From Mytilus trossulus (taxonomy: Eukaryota; Mollusca; Bivalvia; Mytilida; Mytilidae), in NCBI RefSeq assembly GCF_036588685.1, contig NC_086374.1:74460457-74524456 (forward strand): a stretch of DNA of 64,000 bases. Direction: 5' to 3'. Below are positions 1-11,990 of the stretch, piece by piece (the stretch's first letter is position 1; each line of letters starts with the position of its first letter). The notes beneath the pieces are model-generated. The model saw only the letters and a list, made by a program, of their open reading frames with translations, made no database searches and was not told where the DNA came from. A program made the translations under genes and the position numbers.

Positions 1-199
1 TACACATATTCCTCATAGTTATTTACTAAAATGAAATGTCTGATTGTATCTTGCTAGAACTATTAATTATAAATGTCAAACTTGAAACTATTTTAGATCC
101 CAATAAGAGATACTAGTATGTTGTCTAGTGTTGTAGGCTATATAAAGCAATGCATGCAATTGCGAAAATAAGTTACACTTTCGGTAAATATCTATATGT

Positions 200-1576
200 A
201 TAATATATATATTCGTTCGGTTTGCCCGTGTGTGTTCTGATGTCATAGATTTTAACGAACGCAATCAATCATCACTGGCTGTGTCAGGGATTTCGATACC
301 ATAAATTACTTAAAACTTTTACTTAATTCTTTCATAGATACAAAGATTTGATTAGTAAATTTGGCTATACCTGTAGAAAGCTTATTAAATGGTATTTCAC
401 ATCCTAAATCTTATGGTAATATTGTACTTAAAGCGAGCAAATCAATATGTGGTCCTTGTAAACTCATCGAACCTTTAAACAAACTTATAAGTAAGGCTTA
501 TCATACCAATATTGTAATTAGATCTCTGAATACAGTTCACATTGGCACTAATATTGATTTTGTCATTAGCAAATTAAAACATAACTAAATTTCATTCATT
601 ATCTTTTGAGGAGAGATGTATAGAGACACAGGCACGTTAAGTTTTATTTCTATAGAAGTCGCTCCTCACTATCCTACTACCTGTCGATACATTTATTTTT
701 GGCATTGCACAAGTCATGTCTTCTTTGACTGTTAATGACGTTAAAATACTAAATCCCTGGGATGTGTTTTAGTTGATTTTAGTCTCTGATGCATGATTTT
801 TTATTATTTGGTTTTGGCTTTTTGTCAGTAACTGCTAGTACTCTCAAATCGTATTTTCTTCTTAATTCGACCTGTTTATACTGTTTATAATGCTTTTTTT
901 TATATTTATATGGATCTTGTCTGAATACCAGCTTTGATTATTTGTAATATCTTCAATTTTTCACTTATTTTTTTTAATACTGTTTTTTTTCTAAAGTGAA
1001 TATTGATCAATATTTTCGAAGGGTTTAATATTTCTCAGTGGTGTCTTGCCATGGCTTTGTTTGAACTTGTTTGTTTGCTTTTTGGTCTTGAATGTGTGTC
1101 TCTAATATTTTATCAACTGTGCATTTCCATTCAGATATCGCAGATCAAATTTAATCGTTCATTGTGTATTAATTTAAGTTTTTTGATTGAGTTAAGTCTG
1201 CCAATTGATATTTTATCGTGTGTTTTTCTATGTTGTGATGTTATGCTATTGTTTCAGAAAAAGGGAGAAGGTTTGGATCCATTAAAACGCTAATCCCGCT
1301 GCAAATGTTTGCACCTGTCAGGAATCTGATGTACAGTAGTTGTTTATGTAATATATACGTGTTTCTCGTTTTTTTTATATAGATTAGACCGTTGGTTTTT
1401 CCCGTTTGAATTGTTTTACACTAGTAATTTTGGGGCCCTTTATAGCTTGTTGTTCGGTGTGAGCCAAGGCTCCGTGTTGAGGGCCGTACATTTATCTATA
1501 ATGGTTTACATTTTTATTAAATTGTTATTTGGATGAAGAGTTGAGACGTCTCATTGACACTCACACCACATCTTCC
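200..1576 (+). mobile_element. 5'-truncated Penelope-like element fragment (RT C-terminus plus 3' tail)
   Basis: Coding remnants at about 209-588 match the C-terminal end of the reverse transcriptase of the intact element at 34766-37774: shared blocks include DFNERN, GFRYHKL, a GISHP.. YGN block and a terminal I-x-LK/R-x-N. The frame is broken by a stop and a frameshift near 330-380, so this is dead. The noncoding tail (589-1576) ends in a CTCATTG...CACCACATCTTC motif shared with the tails ending near 6466 and 49085, which defines a common 3' end. An apparent ORF at 1003-1293 lies in this tail and is not a gene. Confidence 0.8.
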
Positions 1577-3110
1577 TATATCTATATATTATCGATATTA
1601 ACTTGACTTGTTTAGGACTTTTGTCTGGTGTTGTATGTTTGTTGTGTATATCATGTTTTCATTTTCACCCGTCCAGGTTTTACTTTTTGCAATAAATAAA
1701 ATAGTAATCGAAAGTGGCCCTGTGTAATGGCAGTCACAATCACAAATTATGTTGACATTATGAGCGGATCCAGGTTTTAAAGCACATGTATAAGTTCTGG
1801 CGCAATCCAAGAAATTTCGAAAACAATTTTTGACATGTATAAATAAACAAATTCCTCTGGTGAGGTGTCCCGGAGCGCTGGATTAAATACAAGAAGCGTA
1901 ACCGTCTTTATTAGTTTATTTTGTATGATTTTATGTTAGCAGTTGGAAAATAAAGACCATCATGATACATGGATTACGTCAGTGCAAACGAAATGCATCT
2001 CGGAGATAATCATAATTGAGAGCCAAATAGACAAATAAAAAAGCTTTGAAAACTAACACAATCAACAATAAAGATTATTAACACCGAAACAGTCATAAAA
2101 AGGAAAGTAAAACTGCCTGATAAAGTTGCAGTTTTAGTTTTAGTACTGTAAGACAATAAACGGGAAATATACAATTATTTTAAGAAAACATACCAATATC
2201 AAAGTACAGATATTGGGGAAGTTTTAAAACTTCAAGAATACACATCGTTGTTAAATAATTGATTTTAAAACTTGAAAATAAAACCTTCATATGTTAATCC
2301 GAACTCATAAACTGTTGAAATACAAAAATGTATAACTCAAGTCAATTTCAATTATTGGTACTAAGTCCTCCAAACAGACTGATTCAAAATTCTAGTTGTG
2401 TAAGGGGTTACTTGTTATTAAAGAAGAGTGCATACACAATGAATTTGCGATTACTCATAATGTGTATTGTTTAATACCTAAAACAATATCTTTCAATTAA
2501 GGCTACAATAGTTAGCCGATGTTCAAAAATCAATAAATCTAGGTATCTAAGTCAATAGCATCAACCACAAAAGGAGCTAGACTAATGCGTCTACAGGGTA
2601 CAATTCTGCTGCGACGTAAACATATCATAATCTAGAATATGACACAATTACTAAATCTACAGATCGGACGACTTTGATTGTACGTCAAGATCTTAGACAA
2701 CCAAAGCATGTCGGCAGTCAAATCATTAGTTAAATCGCGAGGAGTGCCGAGCTTTTTAAATAATCAAAATTTAACTGTTGAGAGTGGCGAAATATCGTAA
2801 TACACGAGTTATAGTGGTGAAATCCGTTTCTTTAATGATTTGTATCCTTCCTTTCAAAGATGTGAAGACATTTGTGTACTTTTTATGTGATGTCATCAGG
2901 CATGGTCGCCTTTTATCATGACATCCCAATAGGAAAACTCAGAAGAAAGCAAGAAAATTTAACATCATAATTAGCTTTCCACCAATCATTTGCCAAAAAC
3001 TGATTTTTCGCTAGTGAGGAGAAATATTTTTCTCACACCGACCAAGAAATGTGAAAATAGCGCTAAAATAAGAAAAAGTTGGTATACACACCGATACATC
3101 GTTTCAGTCA
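1577..3110. other. Gene-free stretch, nothing recognised
   Basis: AT-rich sequence without a supported exon or repeat that I can name. A short minus-strand ORF at 1598-1810 has no recognisable domain. Confidence 0.4.
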
Positions 3111-3117
3111 AACCATT

Positions 3118-3215
3118 GTAGGAATGACTGTTAATTTTTTCTGTCTATGAAGAAATAACATAAAAAGATGTGGTGCACACTGAATAACCAGCGTAGCGTG
3201 TTATTTTAGAGTTAC
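3118..3215 (-). repeat. Partial copy of GGTGCACAC hairpin element
   Basis: Shares the TTTTTTCTGTCTAT and GGTGCACACTG blocks with the fuller copies at 4436-4752 and 42453-42783. The matching segment about 170 bp further on (near 3385-3410, with GCCAATCAGAAGACGCGT) is the inverted counterpart of the start of those copies, so a retrozyme fragment (3219-3355) may have landed inside this copy. Confidence 0.55.
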
Positions 3216-3218
3216 ATG

Positions 3219-3355
3219 ACGAAACAATTATCAAAGATACCAGGATTATAATCTAGTAAACCAGACGCGCGTTTCGTTTACATAAGACTCATCAGTGACG
3301 CTCATATCAAAATATTATAAAGCCAAACAAGTACAAAGTTGAAGAGCATTGAGTA
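3219..3355 (-). repeat. Retrozyme-like repeat fragment
   Basis: Matches the first 120 or so bases of the 355-bp repeat at 15241-15595, including the block from CCAGGATTATAA to GAAGAGCATTGAG. It carries the better preserved of the two hammerhead motifs in this window (3256-3303). Confidence 0.7.
3256..3303 (-). ncRNA. Hammerhead ribozyme motif (type I layout)
   Basis: On the minus strand the order is GAGCGTCA, CTGATGA, a stem II hairpin GTCTTATGTAAAC (one mismatch), GAAA, a very short stem III within CGCGCG, and the cleavage triplet GTC followed by TGGTTTAC, which pairs for about four positions with GAGCGTCA as stem I. The catalytic core CUGAUGA...GAAA is intact. The tiny stem III suggests it would work best as a dimer, as in animal retrozymes. 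Seen directly: core and pairings; activity is inference. Confidence 0.7.
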
Positions 3356-3708
3356 TGTCTATGAGCTTGTAGACAAAACACTGTCAGCCAATCAGAAGAC
3401 GCGTTTCACCCCAAACAAAGTTATGGTGATTGTGACTATTAAACTTATGTACTATATATTTCAGTTGATCTTCCTTATAACTCCGTAGGCGCAACTTTTT
3501 GAAAGGAGCACACTCTTGGTACATATAACAAAACCCACATATTGTGAACAATGACAGACATAATGTTCATCCTTTGAAATTTAGAAAAGGTTAATATCTC
3601 TGCAAGCAAAAGAACAATTTAAGGGTGGAAAATATTTTTAGTACAATGAATAATGAAAATTATTTACATATTTCTTTTACAATATGTAGCAATATATATA
3701 TATATATT

Positions 3709-4435
3709 TATAATACTAAAATAACGAGGCCCAATTTGTCAGCCGTCATCGGGTAAAAACGACAAATCAAAGAATTCAACTTTATATATAGCTAATATAG
3801 GACAATGGTGTAGATTAAAAATTACACCACTCCAGACCCTTTTGTTTTCCACATAATTAATATTGCCAATAATTAACAAGTTCCGTGTCGAATCCGATAC
3901 CGACACCAATAGTATATTCATCTGTGACCTAGCTATTACCTTATCTGTGCGTTCCGCATCGACCGGCGCACCACCAAACTGTGTATTTGATTTTGCTATA
4001 TACACGGGTCATAATCACAGGGTTGACAGTACTTAATCCTATCACTGTCAAATTCTTCCCTATTGCAGTATTTAAATTAGTAAGACTTTCTAAGATAACA
4101 ATACGAATACTAAAATTCTGGACTTAAAATAAGGCGTAATAGACACAGTTTTCCATTTGTTAGAGGGCATGACGTAAAACAGCGAATCAAAGAATTGCTG
4201 TTGATTAAAAAATACTCCATTCCAGGACCTTTTATTTTCCAAATAATTAATAGATAAGTTCCAGGTCGACGGGTTCAAACAGAAAGATTTGAAAGCAGAG
4301 AAAACTGTGTATTTTATAATCGGCCTGACTTTATCAGATGACAATACCAATACTAAAATAAGGCTTACGCATAGTTATATACTTAAATTCGATCAGTCTC
4401 GGATCCGCGATATCACGGGTGTGTTCTTGTATAAT
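3709..4435 (+). mobile_element. Non-autonomous element, copy 1 of 3 (about 0.72 kb)
   Basis: Runs from TATAATACTAAAATAACGAG to TATCACGGGTGTGTTCTTG + TATAAT. Near-complete counterparts are 44929-45649 (same strand) and 10375-11364 (inverted, with an insertion). Both ends resemble each other in inverted orientation (ATAATACTA versus ATTATACTA), which suggests a small TIR DNA transposon without coding capacity. Short ORFs inside are conserved only because the repeat is. Confidence 0.7.
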
Positions 4436-4752
4436 TTAATTTTGGATGTAACGCGTCTTCTGATTGGCTGACGTTATTTTGTTATGAGCCCATAGACATA
4501 ATTTAGTCATGTGACCGTGACGTCATCAACGTTTTTTTTATGGTTTTCTACGGTTTAAAATAGAATTTAGAATTAAATTATAAGAAATGACTGTAATATT
4601 TTTTCTGTCTATTCGAAATAACATAAAAAAATGTGGTGCACACCTGTTAAATAACCCGCTACGCGCATTATTTAGTGTGCACCAAATTTTTCATAGACAG
4701 AGAAATTATTACAGTCATTCCTTAAATATATTTATGTTTACATTATAATGGT
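4436..4752 (+). repeat. Foldback (hairpin) element with GGTGCACAC loop arms
   Basis: Contains inverted arms around 4585-4725: ACTGTAATATTTTTTCTGTC on the left and GACAGAGAAATTATTACAGT on the right, with GGTGCACAC and GTGTGCACC nested inside. A second copy is at 42453-42783 and a partial one at 3118-3215. Confidence 0.7.
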
Positions 4753-5529
4753 AATGGTATAAATAGATTTTATATCTACGTAATATGGACGGAATTTTCT
4801 TAACGTACGGTGCCGTCGTCCGTCATCGTCGTTCGTCGTAATTCGTTAAGTTTTACAAAAATCTTCTTTTCTGTAACTACTGGGCTCAATAAAACGAAAC
4901 TTGGCCTTAATAACCCCAGCGTATCTAGTTTTAAAATGTATCCGCTGACCTTCAACCATCAACCAAGATGGCCGCCATGGCTAAAACAGAACATGGGGAT
5001 ATGAATGATTTGTGAGCATTTAAAAAATTTACTCTTCAAGAGAAACAATCATTTAGCTTAAATATTGTTTCATGTTCCAAGAAGTTTTTAAAAAAAATGT
5101 AGAGGCTTTGAACAATTATATCAAATGTGTGATTTTTCTTCAGGATAAGTTAGTTAGTAACAATTTGTTGGACAAAGCGGCATAACTGAAATCTATATTG
5201 GTTAAAACTATATGCATTTTACTACTTCTGTCGATAATAATTGGGTTTTTTTTGTAAAAGAACAGAACGATAAAATTAATAAATATAAAAACAACAATAC
5301 ATTTTTTATTTCAATTTCATGCGTTCAAAGCGCTTTTCTTGAATTATCTTAACACGGAACGCTCAAAGCTGAACATTTGAAAGCCAAGAAAGTATACGAA
5401 CTGAAACAGTCGACGAAATATGCTACCAAATAGGACCTAGCGTTATGGCTAATTCCATTTATGGTAAATTTTGTCCCATAGGGAATTGGAACCTTTGTTT
5501 CTAAATAACTTTTAAAATTTATAAACGGA

Positions 5530-6466
5530 TAGATATATTTGATAAGTCATACGAAAACTTGAAACTTGTTTCAAACGGGATAGCACATCCCCATTTTTAC
5601 GGAAATGTTGTTAACCGTGCCCGGAAATTTAGAAATGATCCATGTAAACTTGTCGCTCCTTTAAATAAACGTATTCTAAAGGGTTACCTTTACAGCACTG
5701 TAATAAGATCATTGAATATTGTTTTTATTGGTATACATATTGATTTTGTTATCAGTAGATTAAAAGCTAACTAAATATTACCAGTATGTTATATACTTAT
5801 GCATATTCATGGATCTAAAATCTGTCGATATCTGTAACTTGGCATTGCACAAGGTCATGTTTTCCTCTGGTTGTTTATGACGTCTTTACACTAAATCCAT
5901 TGCATGTTGGATGTGTATGGATTGTTAGTTTAGTCTTAGATACATGATTTTTTTAATGTTATTAGTGGCTTTGACTAGCTTGTCAGATAACTGCGAGTAC
6001 TCTCAGATCTGTTCATTGTGTCAATTTGTGTCGGGATGTATAAGTACCCGGCCACGTCAACTTGTTTGTTTGTCCATCTGATGAGTTAAGCCTTTTTCAA
6101 TTGATTTTTATAGTTCGTTCTTATGTTGTACTGTTATACCACTGTCCAAGGTTAGGGGAGGGTTGGGATCCCGCTAACATTTTTTATGTATGTGCCTGTC
6201 CCAAGTCAGGAGCCTGTAATTCAGTGGTTGTCGTTTGTTTATGTGTTACCTATTTGTTTTTCGTTCATTTTTACATAAATAAGGCCGTTAGTTTTCTCGT
6301 TTGAATTGTTTTACATTGTCTTATCGGGGCCTTTTATAGCTGACTATGCGGTATTGGCTTTTCTCATTGTGGAAGGCCGTACGGTTACCTATAGTTGTTA
6401 ATGTCTGTGTCATTTTGGTCTTTTGTGGATAGTTGTCTCATTGGCAATCATACCACATCTTCTATT
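5530..6466 (+). mobile_element. 5'-truncated Penelope-like element fragment
   Basis: An open stretch to 5774 encodes the last roughly 70 residues of the same reverse transcriptase family as 200-588 (GIAHP, FYGN, PLNKRI, IRSLN). The tail to 6466 contains the ATCTGATGAGTTAAGCC block also seen in the tail at 48.7 kb and ends in CTCATTGGCAATCATACCAC. The apparent ORF at 6062-6304 lies in this untranslated tail. Confidence 0.8.
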
Positions 6467-6709
6467 TTATAAGGTACTTTTAAAGTTTAACTCTATAATT
6501 TATTTGCAACGATTCTTTGAAATGCCTACAGTAAGGGAGAATGCTATTTATTAACATCACGATTTTTTCGAATGGCTACAAATAAAGCGAAATGCAATGC
6601 ATGCTTCTTCGTGAGTAGCAGGATAGAACAGATAACAATTACTACTAAGGGATAGCTATGCTTTTATTTGTATTTTCTTATAGTAATTTTGTATCATATT
6701 CTATTTCAG

Positions 6710-7345
6710 GCTTCAGACAACGAAATTACATGGGTTATGAGAATAGCAATAGTTGGTATAGGATCATTAGCAACAATCATGGCAATTCAAGTGGGATCTA
6801 TTTATGACTTGTTTGTTTTGTGTTCTGACTTTGTATATGTAATGTTGTTTCCTCAGTTGACATGCGTGATTTATTTTAGTGATATGAACACATATGGTTC
6901 TCTTGCTGGTTATATAATGGGATTATTTGTACGATTAGCAGGGGGTGAAAAAACCTTAAGCATACCAACGTTGATAAAGTTTCCATGGTACGACGAAACG
7001 GAAAATTCACAACTTTTCCCGTTTAAAACATTCTCTACGTTGACAACCTTCTTCTTTATTTTTCTTGGTTCATATTGCACGAACTATATTTTTGAAAAAG
7101 GACTTTTACCAGCAAAGTGTGACATTTTCAAATGTGTCGTCAATCTCGACGATAAAAAAGAGAAACTTGGGACAGTCTTTTCAAGTAATTCGTTGACTAC
7201 AATTAATACGTCAGAGTGTTTTGCTGATGATAAAACGATAAAAACAGATTTAAACAAAGATTTATCAGAAAAACAAAACGGATTTATTTCAGTCGACAAC
7301 GAAAAAAAATCTCTAGAGATGCATTACATTAACACAAAATTATAA
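6710..7345 (+). CDS. SLC5A7: High-affinity choline transporter, last coding exon (partial gene)
   Basis: This exon encodes about 211 residues ending at a TAA. It starts in phase 0 after the acceptor TTCTATTTCAG. The translation follows vertebrate CHT1: an ASD-E-WVMRI start, an SD-VY--FPQL-CV helix, NTYGS-AGY--GL, then R-AGGE and FPFKT before the last helix, and a cytoplasmic C-terminal tail of about 75 residues rich in Lys, Ser and Thr. Three hydrophobic helices are visible. CHT1 is a sodium-dependent transporter that recaptures choline for acetylcholine synthesis at cholinergic terminals. Earlier exons were not found in the window, so they must lie upstream; the repeats at 200-6466 would then sit in an intron. 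The C-terminal tail is divergent, as is usual for this family. Confidence 0.93.
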   Translation, partial: ASDNEITWVMRIAIVGIGSLATIMAIQVGSIYDLFVLCSDFVYVMLFPQLTCVIYFSDMNTYGSLAGYIMGLFVRLAGGEKTLSIPTLIKFPWYDETENSQLFPFKTFSTLTTFFFIFLGSYCTNYIFEKGLLPAKCDIFKCVVNLDDKKEKLGTVFSSNSLTTINTSECFADDKTIKTDLNKDLSEKQNGFISVDNEKKSLEMHYINTKL

Positions 7346-8699
7346 TTTCATTTTTAGTTAAGACAACCTTGGAACTATAAGTCCTCAGAATTTCTGATTA
7401 TTAAATCCATTTCTTTTTTTATTTTCATATTTACTTTTCTTATGGTATGTTGTACACTTTATTAAACTTTTTACATATTCTTTACTCTAACTTTGCTTAT
7501 CTATTTAATATAACTTGGTATGAAACTTGTTAGAAATGTTGCACGCTGACATTTTAATTAGTGCAATATTTGGGAATTTAATATTACAATTAACAGCAAC
7601 AAGGTATTTTTGTGAACGCACACAGGTTGAAGTATTATTTTTGTTGACTAGCACTGAGTCGAAATCGCTGCCGATGAGCTGTTAGTCTGTGAGGGTATTA
7701 TTTTTCTATTGTTTTTGTCAAGAAGATTAATAACATACATTTCTTGAATTTTTAGTTGTTAAATTTAAGAATAATTGAGAAACTAATTATAAAGTTCCGA
7801 CTCCCTCAGGTAAAGTAAACCTTTAGCTTCTCCAATTCAAAGCATTGTTTACTGTATAAGTTCTGAATTATATTACTAATAAAAAAGGTTTAAATTCAGA
7901 AAGCCGCGCCTGGAGCGTACTTTTGTTATTTCTACCCTTCTCAAATAAGAATTTAAAAGTAGTTCTTTATTCGACAGTTTTGTTTAATAACAGTGAAATA
8001 GCCAGAATGTACTCATCTGCTTATCCGTAATAAAGTCCTCCTTTTTTAACATAATTTATAGTTACATGTAATCTTATATAAATTACTTTTAATCATGCCT
8101 ATCGCTCCCAATCGTTACTAGAACTTTATTGGCATGGGTTATTGTATTGGTGAACTCTTTATGAAAAAAATGTTCATTCGGAATCCTGATATGCAAATTA
8201 TGCAAATATGTTGATAGAATGTTTTTGTCCATCGATACAACATTTGTTTTCCAGTCTTTCCTTTGGTTGATATAGTCCGTGTTTATCTTGTCATGGTTAT
8301 GTACTGAACATTTTTTAAGTTCTGAATTTGTTTATACATTTTCCATCACATTTTTATTTCGCTTCGCATAATGTGAGAAATGGGGGTTACTATCCGGCGG
8401 CTGGAGCGTTAACTATTTGTATATATCTATGAGATCTTAGAAATCATGGATGCATCATACATTGCATTCAAATGCCTTATGTTACGAAATTTAATACTGT
8501 CATATGTTCATTGGTCTTTTTTTGTCTCATTTGTATTGTTCATCGACAGCTTGACAAAAAGTCTATTCACTTTTCATATGAGTATTTTCCAAGGTCTATA
8601 TTCCTGTCAAACAGTGCCCACCTGACATCAATGGTTACTTCATTCATCAGTGATTAAGTGTAAAATCATAGAGGTCAAGACGTAACTTGTATATTATAA
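7346..8699 (+). other. 3' flank of choline transporter; otherwise nothing seen
   Basis: Likely 3' UTR. A canonical AATAAA is at 7878-7883, and several near-matches occur earlier; which one is used cannot be told. No coding sequence is supported from 7346 to 8699. Confidence 0.35.
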
Positions 8700-8704
8700 G
8701 CCAT

Positions 8705-9130
8705 ACTGCAAACATATTTGGTGTATCGAATGGTTAAAAGTAGTACATGTTAGGCTGGAAGGTTTTATCTAACCTTGAACTTCATTGAACTATGTTATAT
8801 TTTGTGCATCTTTCTATATCTCATATGCTATAGTTAATAAATAGGGCCTTCATATTTGGTGTATGGAATGATTTTAAGAGCAAATCAATGTCTGGCACGT
8901 CTAACTTATCTGGAACTTATTTGCAGTAGTCAATGTTAAGTGTTTTTTTAATTTTTATTCTAATACGTTAAGCAATAGATCAGCTTCATTTGGTGAATGG
9001 AACAACTGTTTTTTTTTAGTTATTATAAGCAATAGGCAATTATGAAAAGATTGCATAGTTTACATGTTAATTGGCAGGGTTCATCCAAACTTGACCTCAT
9101 TCGCATGGTTTATCCGGTTCAGACATGTTT
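8705..9130. repeat. Degenerate tandem repeat, about 136-bp period
   Basis: Three diverged units begin with CATATTTGGTGTATCGAATG (near 8711), CATATTTGGTGTATGGAATG (near 8850) and CTTCATTTGGTGAATGGAAC (near 8984). Each is followed by a stretch with GGCTGGAAGGTTTTATC- or GGCAGGGTTCATCC-like text and CTTGACCTCATT-like text. Confidence 0.55.
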
Positions 9131-9658
9131 CTAAAAAGCTACTTACAATTGACGAAAATCATTTGATATAAGGTGTACATGTTTGTCTTGTATCGGACCT
9201 GATCTGTTTTCTATCTCACTTCCATTGGTCATTGCAAATGTTCGATTAATTTGTATTTGTAGTAAAACCTTCATATTATAAACTTTCAACACAAGTTCAA
9301 TTACGATAAGATTAGCAGCTGAGACATTTCATCGTGTTTACTTTCGGCATTTACCCTATTCAACTACCACTTTGTTCTTACAATTTGTTGTACATGTCTG
9401 ATCGTTATTGTATTGATCTTGGTTTGTTGTGAGATTAACATTTGTACAGATTGAAACACATAAATAACTATATATAGGAGGATATGTGTCATCCATGTTA
9501 TCCACAGATGTGTTTTTTTTCTTCAAATCATGAAATTGTGATGGACTTCAGTACTTCTCTAAGACATCCTCCATTTTATCAAACGCATGGTTATTGGATG
9601 TACAAAATATTATATATAATTATTTTTAAAGGATGTTTCTTTCCAGGAAATGTATTAT

Positions 9659-9770
9659 ACCAAGTCAGGATTGTTACAGTTGTTGTCTATTCGTTTGATG
9701 TGTTTGAGATTTGATAAGGGACTTTCCGTTTTGAATTTTCTTTGGAGTTCGGTAAAGAAAAATATTTTAC
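9659..9770 (+). repeat. Repeat 3' tail (CAGTTGTTGTC / TTTGATGTGTTTG family)
   Basis: Shares GTCAGGATTGTTACAGTTGT, ATTCGTTTGATGTGTTTGAG and GGGACTTTCCGTTTTGAATT with copies at 21398-21500 (+) and 26480-26625 (-). It is the tail of the SINE-like repeat described at 14650-15235. Confidence 0.6.
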
Positions 9771-10374
9771 CTTTTGCAAAAAGATCACAAGAGATGCTCA
9801 TAAAACATACAGACAACAGTTGAAGAGTGGTTTCATTATCCTGATCGACGTACTTGAATGTTAGTTGTTAAATTTGTAGGAAAAAGGTAATCTGTACAAG
9901 CAGATAATTCTTAACAATTATTTAACAATTTTTAAACGTCATAATTCTTAATTAACAAGAATTAACAGCCATCGAAAGTTAAACAAATGGTTGTTTTCAA
10001 AGCTTTTCACTGTGGGATTGAAAAAAAAGTGTATTCTTTCTACTACAAATACTATTAGTAGAAGAAAGCCTGAAATCAAGGCTAGTACAAAGCTCACAGT
10101 AATTACAGTCCCAAAGCACTGGAATTCAACTAACGATTGAGCGAAATGAACACTGACATATGTAAGTTATTTCGTACCTTGACCGTTTAGTTAAAAAGAA
10201 ACATGATTTTCAACAGTATTATTATTTTTAAATCTATTGATATCTTATTCTATTTTATATACATTAAGGTTAAACTACACCATAACATAATCAATGAAAT
10301 ATGTCTCAATATTTAGCCTCATGTCGCAATGTCAAATGGCACGTATATTCAATAAGCATTTAAACGCAATTAAA

Positions 10375-11364
10375 TATAACTAGAGCACACCCGTGATATC
10401 GCGGGTCCGTGACTTAATTAAAGTATATAACTATGCGCAAGCCTTATTTTATTATTAGTATTGTCATCTGATAAAGTCATGCCGATTTTAAGATACACAG
10501 TTTTCTCTGCTTTCAAATCTTTCTGTTTGAACCCGTCGAACTAGAACATATCCTTTTGGTTGGTAATATTAATTATTTGGAAACGTGACAAAAGGTCATG
10601 GAATGGGGTATTTTTTAATCAACAGATTTGTCCTATATTAGTTATAAATAAAGTTGAATTCTTTGATTCGCTGTTTAACGTAATACCCGCTGACAAATTG
10701 AAAACTGTACCTATATGCCTTATTTTTAGTCCAGATTTTTAGTTTTCGTATTGTTAACCTCTTAGAAAGTCTTACTGATTAAAATACTACAATAGGTAAT
10801 AATTTGACAATTTAGTAGTGTCAACCCTGTGATTATGACCCGTGTCTATCCCAAATTCATGTATTTGGTTTTCATGTTATATTTGTTATTCTCGTGGTGT
10901 TTTGTCTGATGCTTGGTCCGTTTCTGTGTGTGTTACGTTTCGGTGTTATGTCGTTGTTCTCCTCTTATATTTAATGCGTTTCCCTCGGTTTTAGTTTGAT
11001 ACCCCGATTTTGTTTTTTGTCCATGGATTTATGAGTTTTGAACAGCGGTATACTACTGTTATTTATATAGCATATTAATCCTGAATACACTGTTTGGTGG
11101 TGCGCCTGTCAGATGCGGAACGTACAAATAAGGTTATAGGTAACAGGTGAATATACTATTGGTATCGGTATCGGACTCGACCCGGAACTTCTTAATTATT
11201 GGCAATATTAATTTCGTGGAAAACAAAAGGACCTGGAGTGATGAAATTTTTAATCTACACCTTTGTACTATATTAGTTGTATATAATATAAAGTTGAATT
11301 CTTTGATTCGTCGATTTTACGTGATGACAGCTGACAAATTGGACCTCGTCTTTTTAGTATTATA
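10375..11364 (-). mobile_element. Non-autonomous element, copy 3 (inverted, interrupted)
   Basis: Reverse-orientation relative of 3709-4435 and 44929-45649, starting at ACTAGAGCACACCCGTGATA and ending in TTTTTAGTATTATAG. It is split at 10847/11073 by a foreign segment absent from the other two copies. Confidence 0.7.
10848..11072 (+). mobile_element. Penelope/LINE-type 3' tail inserted in the element at 10375-11364
   Basis: About 225 bp that interrupts the host element after ATGACCCGTGT. It contains CGTTGTTCTCCTCTTATATT, TTTGTCCATGGATTTATGAG and GAACAGCGGTATACTACTGT, text that I recognise as a common 3' tail in mussel repeats. No coding capacity. Confidence 0.55.
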
Positions 11365-11379
11365 GATGCTACGTACCTT

Positions 11380-11775
11380 TGTAAATAATATGACAGTACG
11401 GCGCGAGTCTTTGGTTTCAGATTTATACCAACGAAACAAAATCAATGTTATCGGTTCTTGAGTACGAACTGGCATACATACAAATCTTCCATGAGATACG
11501 ACATGGTATAAATATAAGTCTTCCATAAATGATAAAGTACAAAATGGAGCAATCAATGAGACACTTTTTACCAAGAAACAAAAACATGTTTATCTACCTT
11601 GAGATACGAAATGTCATAAATATAAGCTTCCATGAGGTACAAAATGGTATAAATTTGTACATGTAGATATTTCATAAGGTTCGAAATGGTCAAGGCACGA
11701 TATGGTGAGTGTACGAAATGATTTTTTCCAGAGATACGAAATGGAGGGTACGAATGGTCAGGGTACACAATGACT
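11380..11775. repeat. Degenerate tandem array of GAGATACGAAATGGTATAAA-like units
   Basis: At least eight imperfect units combine a (G/T)A-TACGA/ACAAA-ATGG motif with ATAAATATAAG-CTTCCAT. Examples occur at 11495, 11535, 11600, 11632, 11672, 11708, 11733 and 11748. Spacing is irregular (about 20-65 bp). ORFs on both strands here are by-products. Confidence 0.55.
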
Positions 11776-11919
11776 ATAATTCATCTAAAATAAAACAATA
11801 CAAACTAGACACCCTTACCCCCAAAATATACCAAACTACAAAAGACATTAAATGTTTACTAATAGAAAATCAACTCCTGATTAAGTTTAGCCTGGAAGGT
11901 TTATGTTGTACTATTAACA

Positions 11920-11990
11920 AAATTGAGAATGGAAATGGGGAATGTGTCAAAGAGACAACAACCCGATCAAAGAGCAGACAACACATATTA
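11920..11990 (-). repeat. Short Naiad 3'-end fragment
   Basis: The reverse complement matches the end of the 560-bp Naiad terminal repeat (TCTTTGACACATTCCCCATT followed by TCCATTCTCAATTT). Confidence 0.7.

Noticed and set aside
1003-1293. ORF of 96 aa and its counterparts at 6062-6304 and 48612-48866 as a conserved gene family
   Set aside because: They lie in the untranslated 3' tail of the same repeat family, use different starts and are not consistently open.
6079-6110. ATCTGATGAGTTAAGCC as a hammerhead core in the Penelope tails (also at 48690)
   Set aside because: No GAAA partner or stem II within range; it is simply conserved tail text.
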